A stretch of DNA of 64,000 nucleotides, taken from Sympetrum striolatum (Eukaryota > Arthropoda > Insecta > Odonata > Libellulidae). Positions 12,616-26,000 of the stretch are shown here, in pieces. The stretch covers positions 33,389,393 to 33,453,392 of the forward strand of contig OX388350.1 of the NCBI GenBank assembly GCA_947579665.1, given 5' to 3'. The first letter of the stretch is position 1. Each line of letters opens with the position of its first letter. The notes under the pieces are model-generated. The model was not told the origin of the DNA, searched no databases, and saw nothing but the letters and a program-made list of their open reading frames with translations. A program made the translations under genes and the position numbers.

Positions 12616-15600
12616 GCCCTGACCATCTTTCATGGCAATAGGGTCATCGTACCGCTCTTAAATTGGATGTGGGAGGAGAGATTGAAGGGTTGGGGAGGGG
12701 AAAAAATTGAAGGGGAGAGAAGGCCCAGAAAGATCGGTCCGAAATTCGCTGGAAAAACGTCTGCTACAGAAAATTCGAATGAATCGATCCTCTATTTTTA
12801 GATTTTGGTAAATGTCGGATTTATTTCATGCAAAATTCCTGCCGCAGACTAATGCTTTGTCTCTCATATTCTAATCCTGTTAAGATATGTGACCTGAATT
12901 CTCGTACACAACTTACTCAACGATAGACGGGAAATACATGTATAATGGTAACACGTCTACAATGGTTATGCGATAATCTTAAGTTGTCTGAGTTCTAACA
13001 CTCAAATACAAGAGTGTATATAGTTTATCAGATGCCAAAAGCGTGTGCAAAGCCCAGACAGAGGGTCGTAAGAAAATTTTGCTGTAAACAAAAGTTTTTT
13101 TTTCTGAATATACCTAAAATAGTCCAAAGAAAATTACATTGATTACCTTGCAAAAAAATATCAAATATCAAATTTAAAAAAAATTATATTTACGCGGACA
13201 GATATTCCACCGTAGGAATGAGTTTTTGAGCTAACAGAGCCATTTAGGCCGATTGACGGAGTGATCCTTGGGTAAAACTCTACGCTCCTAAACAACTATT
13301 TCGCAAATTCCTTATTAATTTGTTTATTTGTCACCCAAGTCAAAGTCACACTCATATTCATATCTCTATTTCATTCTTCGTTTATAATTCCAACGCAATA
13401 ATACATTTTTAAATTTATTAACCATAATAGTCCACCCGGTGAAAGAGGACGTGATCATTTCAGTAATCAAACCAAACATACATTGATGAAGTTTTGCAGT
13501 GAATGATTCAATTAAAAATTGAATTTTAGCTAAGCGACTGCATTTAACGTAAATTTTAGAGTACAGTAGTTATATATCAGTATATTTTGGTAGATTATCT
13601 TTGGAAAAAGCTGTGATATCTCGAATAAGGAAGAGAGTTCGGTCTGGTTTGCTTTAGTCAGCCGAAACGAATTTATTTACGTGTTCCCAAATCGTACAAT
13701 AAACCCGAAGCCAAAACCCTCATCCCCGATTGTTATTACTAAATGCAATTAAAAGACCGGAAAATCTCATTGGCTCCAGAAAAACCATAACCCCACTGAA
13801 ATTATTTGACTTCAAATGGTCCGTCACTTTTCGGTCGGCGACTTGTGATACGTCGGCGAGACGAAAAGAGGTCTTCGGATATCCATTGAGGACCCACATA
13901 AACACGGTGTTATGACTGAAAACGGCCAGACTATAATGGGATTTTTGTAACCCATTCGCCGGTCCCGAAAAAAAGTTCCCGTGCGGGGTTGCCGCCTCAA
14001 TGTCCTCAGTGACCCGTGCTTATCTGACCCTCTGACCGGAGTTTCACAGCTGAAGGCGTGCGGAGGACGCTTTTTTGCCATTTCACATCCTGGAAGCCCT
14101 TTCTCTCTCCCGCTGAAGAAAACTTAATTCGTTTTAACTTTCGGAGCCAAAAAGCAAAGTTGTGTTGCGTTTTACAAGGATGAACATCTGGAACTTGCTA
14201 GATGTATCGTCCGATAACGAAGCTTTAGACATATCCGTTGCTTTAAAAAGTATTCTGGACAAATTAGCACTCTCACGAGCAATTTTGTGCAAGATACCAT
14301 GGATGGTTTTACACGTGAGGCTGCTCTTTGGCTGGAGGTTTCTGGTTATCTGTAGCGATGGCCATTTTGATCGACATCCAGAAATACCACCTTATGTTTG
14401 GCAAATATAAGTCTTGTCACGATTTATACCTCCTAACCTGATTATTCCGGTCCTGTCAGACTTTTTACATGTCAGTTCGAGCTCGGAATTTTTTAAATAT
14501 ACGTCAAAATGAAACTTTGCTAACTTTTATCAATTTCCTGTTCTAATTTAATTATTAACTTTAGCTGATTTACGGAAGATTCCGTACGAAAATAATCAAG
14601 TTTTTTTCAGGTTAAACAGATAGGAAGAACTGCAAATCTCATATCAGATGTCTGATAAATCCTTCGTTTGAAGATATAAAACTTATTTAGAGTGCAGTAT
14701 TTTTACTATTCTGATAATTATTGCCACTTTTCGGATAACATGAAGGTTCTTTGTTTTGAGAAAACATAAAATATTATTTATAATAGAGTCTGATATTAGT
14801 GTGAAATTCAAATGTGAGAAAGAGAGGTACACTATTCTAGTCGCAATCAGCGTTATTTTTAATTATTATTCTTGGTATTCGTCTTAAGCTTATCCTGTGA
14901 GCTACTCGTATTAGTTTCGTCGTAAAGTCATATCGAATCCAATGAAGAATGGAGAATATAGAGTATAATTCAATGTATGTATATCACTGCATTTGTTATA
15001 ACTGGTAATGAAAACTTTTGATATAGCGGGTGAAGAATGACCGGATTATATCATTGCTGGTATATCTTGGGGATTTATTCGAAGCCTATTCAGTAACACA
15101 TGGATAAGGAACGATTATATTGTGTGAAACGGATAAGGCTTCTTTGTCTGGACCAAGGCAAAGAGGTCTCTCGCTAACAGAAGGAGTGCTATCATCAGCA
15201 TATAAAGCTAGCTTAACAATAAGGTTCTCAAAAAGCACATTTAAAGTTTGGTTGTATGTTTGGATAATTGATTACTGGCAGTTATTCAACGATACATAAT
15301 ATTTATGTGATTAATGTACAAGTTTGCATCAATAGAGTCGATTTAGAAGAAGTGCTGTTATCGCTAAAATTAATTTAGCATCTCTACAACGTATTAAGAA
15401 TTCAATTTTGTCTCTCTGCGTCTTCGGTCATTTTATTTTAAATTCTAAAGTAATGAGGAAATTAATACTCTATAAGATCTAATAGATTCTTATGGGATAG
15501 ATTAAAAATCCATATTAGACGGATTCTAATATGGTTATTTACAATAGACAGGTTCCTTTGGCTGTTTGCTGTCTGATAAGAGACTGCGTCAGTCTATTTC

Positions 15601-16299
15601 ATAAGTTTATAAAGCCATTTTCGGTCAAATATTCGTTGTCTAAATCAGTACAGAAATTGGTAATGGGGAATCCGAATGGAAATAAAAACTATTTGTCCTT
15701 GATACCGACATTTTATCGTTTTCCCAAATTAATTTAAAAACAATCCCTTTAAATACTAAAATTATCGGTGAATTAGGTCTCTAACTGTATACGTCTTTTT
15801 AATCGATTAAATCTTTAATTGCATATACTTCTAATTATGCCACCTATTTTCTATATTGGTAGCCCAAACTATATAATACTTTTATGTTAATCGACTCAAT
15901 ACAGAAGGGCAGTTGAGATAATCATCGCTGGATTCTTTAAAGCTGTCTGGCCTCGGGAAGCAGTAAGTTTAAATTCCAGCTCAGACCTTAATCCGGCTAC
16001 TTACGATCGCTTCGCTTTAAAGCGACTGAATCCGATGAAAATTCGTCTATGAGACAATGGCCATCACCTATGAATGCAGCAAAGGGGCATTTCGCCATGC
16101 CAAAACGGCAGAAAAGACATCGCGGAAAAAAATAAAAGAGCCCTATTCGACCTACAACACCCCGCCCCTCCTCCCCGGTGTCTTTTAAACAAGCCGAGAA
16201 AGAGCCCAGCATCCCATTGTTGCAGCAGGTATCTCGTTCCAGCCCCCTTAAACAGCGCTAGCCGTTTTAAGTTTTAAATACATCGGGAGAACTGGGGAA
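12616..16299. other. Gene-poor stretch
   Basis: A purine-rich run (GGAGGAGAG, GGGGAGGGG) follows the tRNA-like fragment at 12660-12730. A GC-richer patch lies at 13680-14110. A degenerate tRNA-like piece near 15945-15990 is too weak to call. The 14160-14410 frame is unrecognised, and the rest is AT-rich. Confidence 0.5.
14441..14465 (-). repeat. SINE head fragment
   Basis: The minus strand reads GTCTGACAGGACCGGAATAA, close to the first 20 bases of the SINE at 7724-7830 (GTCTGGCAGGACCAAGATAA). Only the head is recognisable. It may be a truncated copy or a chance match. Confidence 0.3.
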
Positions 16300-16698
16300 A
16301 GTCCTTCGCCGCTAGACTACCTTTTACGCCGGCGGGCTTGTATGGGAGGCGGAGCGGGAGAGGGAGCCAGACGATCGAGGGGCGGTCAGAGACGGTAGGG
16401 GAGGCGGGCTGTGTTATGCGAGACAGCAGATAAGTACGGCTAGACAAAAGACCGTCTGCAGTCATCTCCGTCTGTGCATGGACGTTGGTTGGAAGGCGGT
16501 GCGCGTCAGTTCGCTCTCACGCAGCGGCGAGGGAAGTGTGCTCGCATACGTCTGCATGTATATTCGTGTGATGTTTTTCTGGATCGCGTGGTGCAAAGGG
16601 ATGTGACGGGACGGTTTGCTCTCGGTGGTCCATGAGGACCCCTGGAATTTGGGGCGGCACGTTGGGGCAGAAGAAGGATAGTCCGAGGCGAAGTAACT
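16300..16698 (+). promoter_or_regulatory. GC-rich promoter-like island with a candidate non-coding first exon
   Basis: The stretch is CpG-rich and purine-rich. An initiator-like GCGTCAGTTCG occurs with its A at 16508. A good donor, AACT|GTAAGTAG, has its GT at 16699-16700. Together these could mark a 5' UTR exon of about 190 bases (16508-16698). No TATA box is evident and the downstream element spacing does not fit well. A long minus frame across 16462-17025 has biased composition and no recognisable domain. The island continues to 17040. Confidence 0.3.
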
Positions 16699-17359
16699 GT
16701 AAGTAGATCTCTTGCGTACTCTTGGCTCGGAGACGGTGTAGGAGTTGCTTGCGACAGCGCGGCGCGTGTCGTGGGTTCCGAGTGGCGGGAGTTTAGCGTG
16801 CGTGCCCCGGCTGTTGTAGCGAGTGCGTGCGTGTTGTTGTATGGGCTGGTTGTGCGTAGGTGTACGTAGACAAGGGTGGTGTACGAGTAGTTGTCCCGTA
16901 GGATGACTTCGGACTTGTTTGGTGAGGCTGGGCGCCTTCCAGTTCGCTCGGTGTAGTCTTTGGTTGGTTGTTCGCCGAGTTAAACTTTGATTGTCGGGTG
17001 GTTTGTTTCGTTCAGAAGTTACCACCGCGGATGGACTCTTGAAATCGCTTATTTGGACTTTGAAGATGTGTCTGTGCTACTTAAAAAGTGAAATTTTTGA
17101 GTGTTTGAAGGCGTTGCGTCGTCTACAGTTCGTGGAAGGTCGTAATGTTGAAAATGAAAGACACTCCGTGCACCTGATGTTGCAAGCAAGACGAGTTGCG
17201 TTAAATATCAGCCCGTGGAATGATTTAACGTGTATTTCAATAACATCAAGATTAATCCTCCAAATGTTAGTCGTGTAAATAGTTAATTCTATCTCAACTA
17301 TATCACCGAATCATCACCGCACAGTTACGGAGGTGTTCAACGTCATCCTAGCGGACACC
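16699..17359. other. Continuation of the 16-17 kb island
   Basis: GT-rich and CpG-rich to about 17040, then AT-richer. CTTCCAGTTCGCTCGG near 16934 is another initiator-like site. It may be intron or alternative 5' UTR if the donors at 16699 and 17671 are real. Confidence 0.3.
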
Positions 17360-17670
17360 CTATTGTTGTGTTTACGTGCGAACTGGAATTTGACGTCACC
17401 AGTCAGCTGGCGAAACAATCCGCCCGCTTTTGCAAACATTCTCTTTCGTCTCGTCTCCGTTTTGCGGCAAATGTCAGCGAGGTCTCACAAGTAATCGGCA
17501 AATTAATAGTCGTTATCGGCCGTCGGTCGCGCGGTTCGCGGGTGGACCGGTTCGTCTCGCGGCGGAGCTTCATCAAAAGTAACAACAGCGCGCCGCGGAA
17601 TTCGTCGGGCTCTTCCACGCGGTTGTCGCGTCTCGTGTGTCAAAATTTCGCTGAAAATGAAATATTTTTG
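17360..17670 (+). promoter_or_regulatory. Candidate first exon with start codon and strong donor
   Basis: A CpG-rich stretch ends at TTTTTG|GTGAGTG (GT at 17671-17672), a near-consensus donor. Just before it, GAAAATGA is a good insect start context, giving MKYF plus two bases of the fifth codon. An upstream ATG near 17471 opens only a seven-codon frame. The two leftover bases do not fit the phase of the exon at 63589, so a link to that gene would need intervening exons. No other exon of this model was found. Confidence 0.25.
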
Positions 17671-19813
17671 GTGAGTGTATAGCAACGACACTGGGAGATT
17701 ATGCATTTTTGGAAGTAGTCGACGATTTAAACGGGAAATGCTGAACAATCTGCTACTCTTGAGTTTTAGATTACTGCTGAGTGTGCGGAATGGTTCAAGA
17801 ATGAAGAAATTACGTCTTTTCGTAGATTTAGCATTGAAATATATTCCCCGCTAGTCACCAATAGTGTGTGGTAGAGTGTGTAGTAACACCAACACCCTTC
17901 CCTTATTTACTCTATTAGTTTCACTAGTAGATCGCGGAAAGAAATACCAGAAATAATTCTTTTAGCGACTTCTTCCTTCAAACGTTTTGTCGATACCTCT
18001 CGAAGACCGTGTTCGTTGTTTACCAGAACTACAATTTCATATACTCCGTCTAAAAGTTACTACTACGCACCAACAATATATCTTAAAACAACTTGTATTC
18101 ATTATCATCTGTGAAAATTTCGTATAAATCCGCGGGTTTTTAGGTGTCTAAAAAGAACAAAGTAACTTCGATCCTTATATAGATCTTTACTATTATTCAA
18201 ATCAAGTTCTTTAATACAATACAATAAATATAATTTAATATGGTATTGGTGAATATAACATATATTTGTAATTCATACAATTACTAAAAAAGCAAAACAA
18301 AAAGAAATGTTCTGTGCAGAGGCGATAGCTTAGGACGTGAAGTAAGGAAGTGCAAGGCTACAGGTCACAATTTTCTAGCCCAAGTGCCATTGCAATGTCT
18401 CAATATATACTTAATTCCGTCCGAATCAATTCATCAATAATCCCGCGTAAGTACGTCAATTAATTACTACTCTACATATCCTCCGGCTCTCATTGTCGTG
18501 CATTTTCTTCACCCCAATACACGTGTCTTCTTGCACCCGCGGTACTCGAGGAATTTCGTTCATGTCACTGTTGGAAGTGTCTTTCCGTTCAATGCTCTTT
18601 TTTCCGATGTGTGTAATGCGCGGTTCGCCGTTCATTTTTTTCACCGCCGTCTCGCCTCATCCTCCCCCTCTCCTCGGGATTTTTCCGTGCCACGGTCGTT
18701 TTTTGACCCCATACGTCTCCTTGTTTTGACGGTTCGTATCGCTGGCTTTTTTTCGCTCGGAATCGAGGAAAAAATCTCCAGTCCGCGGCATCGACGCAAC
18801 AGCGGCTCCGTATCTAAGTAGGGCGGCGTTGCGTCCGACCCTTAGGTTACCTCACGTTACATATGAATGCACTGGAAACGCGTGTTACGGCAGATCTAAA
18901 TCGGCGCGAACATTTCGCCTCCGGGTTTCCAAAGATTTTAGGCCAATGACTTGAGTGCAAATTGGTCGCGTGTGCCGTTCGGTGGATACAGGCGGTACAG
19001 TCCGGGAATCCGTATTCTTTTATTGTTAAGGAGTGTTACTCATATTAATCAGTTCGTTTTGTTGACGTGCAATTACCATCGGTGCTGTATGCAGTGGCGA
19101 ATGTTGTAAGCCATTCATGATTACTAAAGTTACCTTTGACGTATTTTTAAAACAGCCTGTGAAAAAGTAAAAAAAATACTTTAAGTTTGGTTATGTAAAT
19201 GTTTTGTTACGTTAGTATCGTAATTTTTTTCAAAATTTCAATCCTTCGTGTAAATAGTACTTATTTATCCATTTAAAATTATCCAAAAGTAGTTCATGGC
19301 CTTTAAAATTAGTATCATCATAGACAATTAAGCTTAAACGTCAATTAGAACAATCATTACTCTACAAAATCATTTATAAACTCGAAAAGAAAGAAAGTTA
19401 CCGAAGTGGAGCTATAGATGGGACATCCTTTCAATGGAAAGCAACATTATTTAGGTAAAGTAACTTATCTGTATTTTAGCTTAGAATATGTTTCTCATGC
19501 TCAGTAAATGGTAGGATTCCAGTATTCAGTAATTGATAGATGAATTATAAATATTATAATATCTTCAAAAGTATTCGATAAGGTGAACATGTATTAGTGA
19601 AAACCTAAAGCGCACCATCGCAATGGTATCTCGTTATTCAGTCAATCATAGCTATTTATTTAGTCCTTCATAATTTGTATTGCTATTTTACTTGACCTAA
19701 TGCTTAAAATATGAATATTAAAAAGTGTTTGTTTTCTGTTTCGCGTTAATTTTCGCGTATGTACCACTAATTCATTTAGTTTTAGTAGAATTTAAGTGCA
19801 TTTATTTAAAAAA
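17671..19813. other. Gene-poor stretch
   Basis: This would be intron if the 17360-17670 exon is real. A GC-richer island at 18480-18990 has pyrimidine-rich runs and unrecognised frames of up to 107 codons. The rest is AT-rich. Confidence 0.5.
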
Positions 19814-19825
19814 TTACTTTTGGAA

Positions 19826-19997
19826 ATAACGTTAAAAATACAAAACTTGTACAATTGACTGAGTTCTGAGGATGGCGTAATAGACGCCGAAACCGGTAAA
19901 CTGTGTGAAATATATATTTTGTGGAATTGTACAAGTTTTGTATTATTAACGTTATTTAACATGAAATTCCACCAAGTATCGCTGGATTTGTTCCTTT
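19826..19997 (+). mobile_element. Short retroelement insertion with a hammerhead-like ribozyme (Penelope-like or retrozyme-like)
   Basis: The 172-bp unit lies between two exact copies of TTACTTTTGGAA (19814-19825 and 19998-20009), which looks like a 12-bp target-site duplication. Inside, arms at 19824-19856 and 19925-19957 are inverted repeats matching at 32 of 33 positions. Between them is a hammerhead-like core (19861-19902). After the right arm comes a conserved tail, ATGAAATTCCACCAAGTATC, at 19961-19980. A similar tail ends the insertions at 27491-27601 and 35141-35264. Hammerhead motifs are known in the terminal repeats of Penelope-like elements and in retrozymes. No reverse transcriptase is present here, so the copy is non-autonomous or truncated. 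Family assignment is inference. Confidence 0.6.
19861..19902 (+). ncRNA. Type I hammerhead-like self-cleaving ribozyme motif
   Basis: The order of conserved parts matches a hammerhead. CTGAGGA at 19866-19872 fits CUGANGA. Helix II is GGCGT/ACGCC (19874-19878 with 19884-19888) around a five-base loop. GAAA at 19889-19892 is followed by a tiny palindromic helix III (ACC/GGT). The cleavage trinucleotide is GTA, ending at 19898. AGTT/AACT flanks the core as the base of an open helix I that could extend into the 33-bp arms. One extra T (19873) lies between the A9-equivalent and helix II. The very short helix III is what is described for Penelope-type hammerheads, which are thought to work best as dimers. 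Activity is untested. Confidence 0.55.
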
Positions 19998-20009
19998 TTA
20001 CTTTTGGAA

Positions 20010-23000
20010 TTTCCTTTTGCCTATTAATTGGTTTCTAAATCTAAGTTAAATATATCTTTTTGATTAACTATGTATTTTTCACTTAAAAGGACTATCTCTA
20101 TCGGCGTTAAATTCTGTTTTGTCGTATTTCCACCTCATACGTCTCTATTTTATTCCCTCATCTGGGCTCGATGATACATCACCCAGCAAAGTCGTTTCCC
20201 GGTGGTTCCATCCGACGTCCCTCAAAAATGCTATTGTCTCACCGTGGCAGAAGAAGGATTACCAAGTAACCTCCAGACGCCCTTGTCTCCGAATTTCGAT
20301 CAGAAAAGTGTCATAAAGTGCATTTTATCAAAGGGAACTTTTCATTGTCACGATCCAGAGACTATTGGTGGGAAGGTTTTCCTCTCGTAGCTTTCATAGA
20401 ATTTACGTCTATTCTAATCAGAGAGTCAGCATTTAGATCTGTTATGTTTCGAGTTTTAATTTTGAATTCTATTAAACGAGTATATAGTTTGACTAAATAA
20501 TACATGTATTTTTGCATCTAGGTTAGAATAATTTTCCGAGCATGTAATTTTAATCGGAAACAGCAATGAGAAAACGTTTTTATTTAGGCGACATTTATAT
20601 TAATGTCTCCTCTTCCATCTTACCCATCATCATACTTTGCACAATTTTTATTTTCAAGGTGATAGCGTGACAAAACTGACTATGAATGTGGATTTAAAAG
20701 TTAAGAAATTCCTATGGAAAAATCATCTACTTTAATAAATATCCTCTAAGAAAGTAGGTTGAAAAATCCAAAAAATAATCTATTCCAATTGCTAAAATAT
20801 GGTTTGGAACATGAGAGGAAGGAATAATTACGCAAGAAAATCGGAATGAACTTAAACGATTTGTAGGTGGTTCTGCTACAAAATCTTATGATTTCACTTA
20901 GAAAAATTTTGTCTCGAAATACAATGGCATCTGGTTGTGGCACTGCTCTAATCCTAAATTTTTCTTATAATTTGTTTTTATACATTAAATTTGAATAAAT
21001 AATTGCAGAAACAAAATATTTTTATATTTTTTTGAAATTTGGAATCGAGTATTTTGGAAGTAATATTCCTTACTTTTTGACGGTAACAAGCTCTTTATAG
21101 GACTTTGCAAGATTACTAAAATGATTCTTGACATCTCTTTGTTTGATAAAATGATTCCTCAGGAAGTTATGAACAATGCCGTCTCGTTTCTGGGAAGAGA
21201 ATGAAATCATCAAGTGATATTAAAAACGCGAGAGACGTTGCGAAGGGCATTAAACCCAACTCTTTCTCAGAGGAAATCCCCAGAAACCGAGCAAGACACG
21301 TGAATTTCCCAAAATTGATTCGATCTTAGAAGATCTTGTCTACAGTCGGCCGAGATAAAAAAAAACTTTAAACTGGAAGAAATCAGCTTCAGCAAACAGT
21401 TTGCGGTATGAATTTTTCTCTCTAATCCTGAAGGATAATTGGGTTTATCTTATCTCTCATCGCCGGTTTTAGCATCTTCTCTGTCGATTATTCAGTAATC
21501 GTAATTTATCCAGATGATTCTCGTCGGTTTTTCTTGATTATCTTACAACTTTCTTGAAATTCGCCTTGTAGATAAGTTTAAGTAGGCGTTTGAACTCATA
21601 TGTTCAAGAGAAATTTGGTCATATCCAGTTTTTGCAGTTTACGATAGGAAATTGAAATGAGTAAACGGAATTTATTTGAATCGAAATTGTTTTAATGGCG
21701 AATTCTCTGGCATTGTGTTGGAGGTATATCAAAAGTTGCATTCGATCGAAAAGTTTCAGCTTAAATCACACGGGGAACTATTCGTTAAGGCTTAGAAATA
21801 TAACAACACCATTCGAATATAGAGATTTATTTTTAGTTTTAATTAACGTATTAAATGAGAATAGTTTCTGATTTATTGATCAACATATATAAACCTAGCG
21901 GCCTCCATTGGGAAACGCTATATTTCAAGTAAAATTTTGTTGATTTTAACACTGTAAAGGATATTTTAGCCCATGCCGCCATTACGGATTTAGTTAGAAT
22001 TCTTCTGCATTGCAAATATGTCTTTGGATCGTGCTCTTTTAAATTTTTGAATATTACAAACTTTGTATAGTACTTATACTTTTAAAGGGACTTGTTCAGT
22101 TGCGGTTGATCATTTTTCCCTAAATGATGTTCAATATTCATTATCCTTATCGTTTACTTGTACAAAAATAGACAAAATCGTATGCAGAAAAGAAACAAGG
22201 CCACAATCGTTTGTATGCGATAGTTGAAGGGTTAATGGAGCTCTGCTAATAGAATCTCTGCTGAGTGTTTCAAAGCATTTTAAATCGATCATTGTACTGT
22301 TGTATCATTGTTTCAAATCAACCTCGATATGTTCGTGAGTAAAGGTGGAAATGGAAGAGTGCATCATCCCAGCATCATTGCTGGACCAATCATCTTCCTT
22401 TGTATTCGGAGAATAGCTGCGATCTTTCGAAGACGAGAGAAAAAATTGGTGAACGGCTCCTCGAAGGTATCGGAGGCGAGCGAAACGGTTAGAATCAAAT
22501 TACGTTTTCCATCGCCTTCTTTTTTCATCTCCCACCCCACCGAGACACTTGTTGTCTTTGAGTGCATTGGGAGGAAGGCAACGCGTCCTTGGCTCGTCTG
22601 CGAGGGCGACGCTGCTGCACTCTGGCGGTGCAGTAAATCCCGCGTAGACAATGCAAATAGATAAGGTCTGTTTGCCTTTTCCAGATAGGAAAGTCTCTCT
22701 CGTCTTCACATTCTCATGAAGAGGATGGAATATTTGCGATAATTCCGCGTTTGTTTTAGAGGAAAAAATTTTAATGCAGAAATTTATGTTTCGCAATGGA
22801 TGGGAAATGTTGTACAAGGGTAATTATCACCATAAGAAGTGTATTTGTTTTTGTTCATTTTCTTCTGTAAAGTATCCATGTTCGAAATGGAGAGGGCAGG
22901 GCCAATACAAACTGTCGGCCGTCTTGAAGTGGGAGTTTTATAGCCATCTCTTGCTACTCACTCGTTCTGTAATGACCACATGTCTCTTTACACTATAATA

Positions 23001-26000
23001 ATATTAGATTAAATTAGCATAAAACTGGCATGAAAACTTTCTGTTTCGATTGCATAAGGAATCATCAAATATACAAAATAAGAAGAAAACATTACTATAT
23101 AGATTTTAGTCAATAAAACTTACGCAAAATACAACACATTTGTAGAAATAGTAAAGAACGAAATATTTTATAAATGAGCAATCTTCTTAAGTTTGATTAA
23201 ACATATATAGCATAAAAGAAATAAATAAATAAGCCAATAAGTAAGCAACGTCAATAATGTCATTGTAAAAGTATACAACTAAATATTTCAAAATATAGAA
23301 CATCATTAAAAAGCTTTACATTACTAAACTGATTAATTAACTACAAATGCTAGGTATAAATTTTTAAATTGCTTCACAATCTACTCGCTAAAACGGGGTA
23401 TTAAAGATAGATACATTCTTTTAACTTTTGAAAACATAAAAAATGCTGTATTTGTCTTATGTTTGTATTAAATATATCTATAGAATTAGCACTAAAGTAA
23501 ATTTAGATATATATACCCCGCGAGCCGCCAGTGGCGTATGGCAGGGAAATAAGTGCTCTTGGGAAGGGAAATAGGTACTCATAGCTTACTCGTTGCTTCC
23601 TGGTTATGGGTGAGTTACGCACGTAATTTCTAACATGTTTATCATCGACAGAGGTATCATTTGATCTCGTTGTAGGTTTTTTGACCTAAAAAAATCAGTT
23701 GAAATTAGTCATCTTTGTTATTAAGACTTGTTTGACAATCGATTTGGCCTAGTATGCCACTAATTTAGCCTTGTTACCGGATAATTGGGCGCAAAAATAT
23801 TTTTGGATTAAACCGGTTAGAAGAAGTTAAATACGCCTAAAAACGTACATCTACATCTTTTAGTGGATGAGTTGGGATAAAAGTATTTAGACAAATAAGC
23901 GTGTAGTCCATTCTGGGTTGTCTGAAGCTCCTCATTCTTTTCGTAAATAATATAACATGAATGAGAAATGACATGAATAACATGAATAACAACTGAGAAA
24001 AAAGTGCACCCTCCTAATTGCAAGCAGCAAAGCATTCCCTCTTTAAATTTTCTCTCCCAGATTATAACTGGCCCTGAATTACTATTCATGCCTCATATGC
24101 AAATCGTGTTGCTATTTTCTACGTTTGCAGAAACTCTGCAGTATTCCTCATTCGCACATACTCTAACGGTGATTCATGAAGTTCGATGAAAAGTTGCTGA
24201 GTCGACGTGATATTTTAGGCAGGAGGCTGATCGTCTGGACCAAACTTTCACTTCACTGTCTAGCGGGCAATCGTGAAGCCTCACCATCCAGTTGCGTAAC
24301 TGTAAAGAATTCGGCTCGGAACATGTTAGATTATTTTTATGTTTTGCTGCATTGGTGGTCTCTTGCGGAACTCTAGGGAACCCAGTACGAGAATACTATG
24401 TCATCCTTCAAATTAATATTGTTGGTTATAGTGGTGTAAATAGTTAAAAAGTGTACATGAGAGTTGATTTAAGTTCCACCTTTGTACAATTTGATCGTAG
24501 CTTTGCGGGTTCGTTTGATTTCGATGCTATTCGTGCATTTATTATTCGCTGCATTTTTTACTCACCTAACCATGTTAGATCAATGATTTTGCTATGATAG
24601 TTTCCTCCGTATAAAACCTTATTTTCATTAAAAGCTTTATGATTCAGCTATCGTATTCTACAAATCAATTGTTTTTTATATCGATGAAGTATGTACGCTA
24701 CCGCTGTTCCTGCTACCATATTTTGAAGAACGGAATGTTTTTCAATTGTTATTTTGTTTAGGATAACGATAATTGTACCTTTAATTTGATTTTGTCCCTG
24801 TTTTATTCATGGCAACGATGGAGCTACTGAGGTGTGCGATGGAATAATTTTGTGGTATTAATAAAGGTTTATCCGTATGGAATGTCAAGTAAAGTGTTAC
24901 GCGTGGAGCACTGTGTTTCACTTAAGTGACCTTCGGGCAGAATACAAGTATTACTTATACCTTACAGATGTTACTAAATAGCAAACATGTGAGTTATACA
25001 ATAAAGATCACAGAAGTAAGTAATTATTCATACCTTCGCTGTTGACCGTAGGTTACACTTTTGATCGCTTTAAGGTAATGTTACCTCATCTGTGGACATT
25101 AATTAAGGGTTTTTATTCCTTTATTATTAATCCATTTTGTACGGGAACATATTCTATTTATATGTCATTCGTTGCATCGTTTAGTATACCACTTCTCCAC
25201 CTCATTTAGAGTTAACCAGTATTAGCGACAGATTCATTACGCAAATCCGCCCGCTTTCTTTAAAAACCTCCCGTAACCATTAGGCCAGGGTTAAATTCAT
25301 TAATACCACGCCGTATTTACGTTCATTATTTCGATAATTGATTAGAGGGCCGTCGGCGGGCGCTCGTCATCAGCCGTGGGGAAACCCCTAAAAGTTTGCT
25401 CACTCATTTGGTGCTCGTCCCAGACGCAGAAAAAAAGTCACCGGAAGAGGTGCGTGCGCAGAACCGCGGCCGCACCGTTGAGTTCGCGTGCCGCGTTTCG
25501 CGCCAGACGGCCGCGTCTGCGACCGCGGAAAAAACGGCGGCCCTCTGGGACTCGGTAATAGATTTCCTGTCTGCGAGAGATATCGCGACTGTATTTTTCC
25601 GCAGTCTCTTTGTTGCGCCATTCGAGACGTTTTTTTTTTCGCTCCCGTTTGTTTTTCTCGTCGTAGTTTCCCATCCTGCTCGTGTCGGCGGTGCGTTTAG
25701 GTATTTTCCTCGCCCTGCGATTGTCTCTTTTCGCTTCCGTCCTCTAGGCTGACTCCGCTTCCCAAACTGTTGTTGCTGAGGGAATGAAGTAGAGGTGGAT
25801 TTGGAAAACCGGGTTCTCGCGTATTTCCGTGAAGTGTGACCGGTTAACCGAGAATACTATTCCATATGGCTATCTGCTGTTTAATACGATACTACCTATC
25901 AAATCATTAATCCTCAACATACAGATAAAGTTTAGGGAGAGGCTAGTGGAGTAAGTGGTAAATAAACGAAGAATATATATAAAAATCAAAATGAAATGTG

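Noticed and set aside
15940..15995. tRNA-like fragment
   Set aside because: The boxes are too degenerate to support a call.
16462..17025. 187-codon minus-strand open frame
   Set aside because: It lies in a CpG-rich island, has biased Arg/Ser/Thr/Pro composition, no domain, and better-supported splice signals on the + strand.
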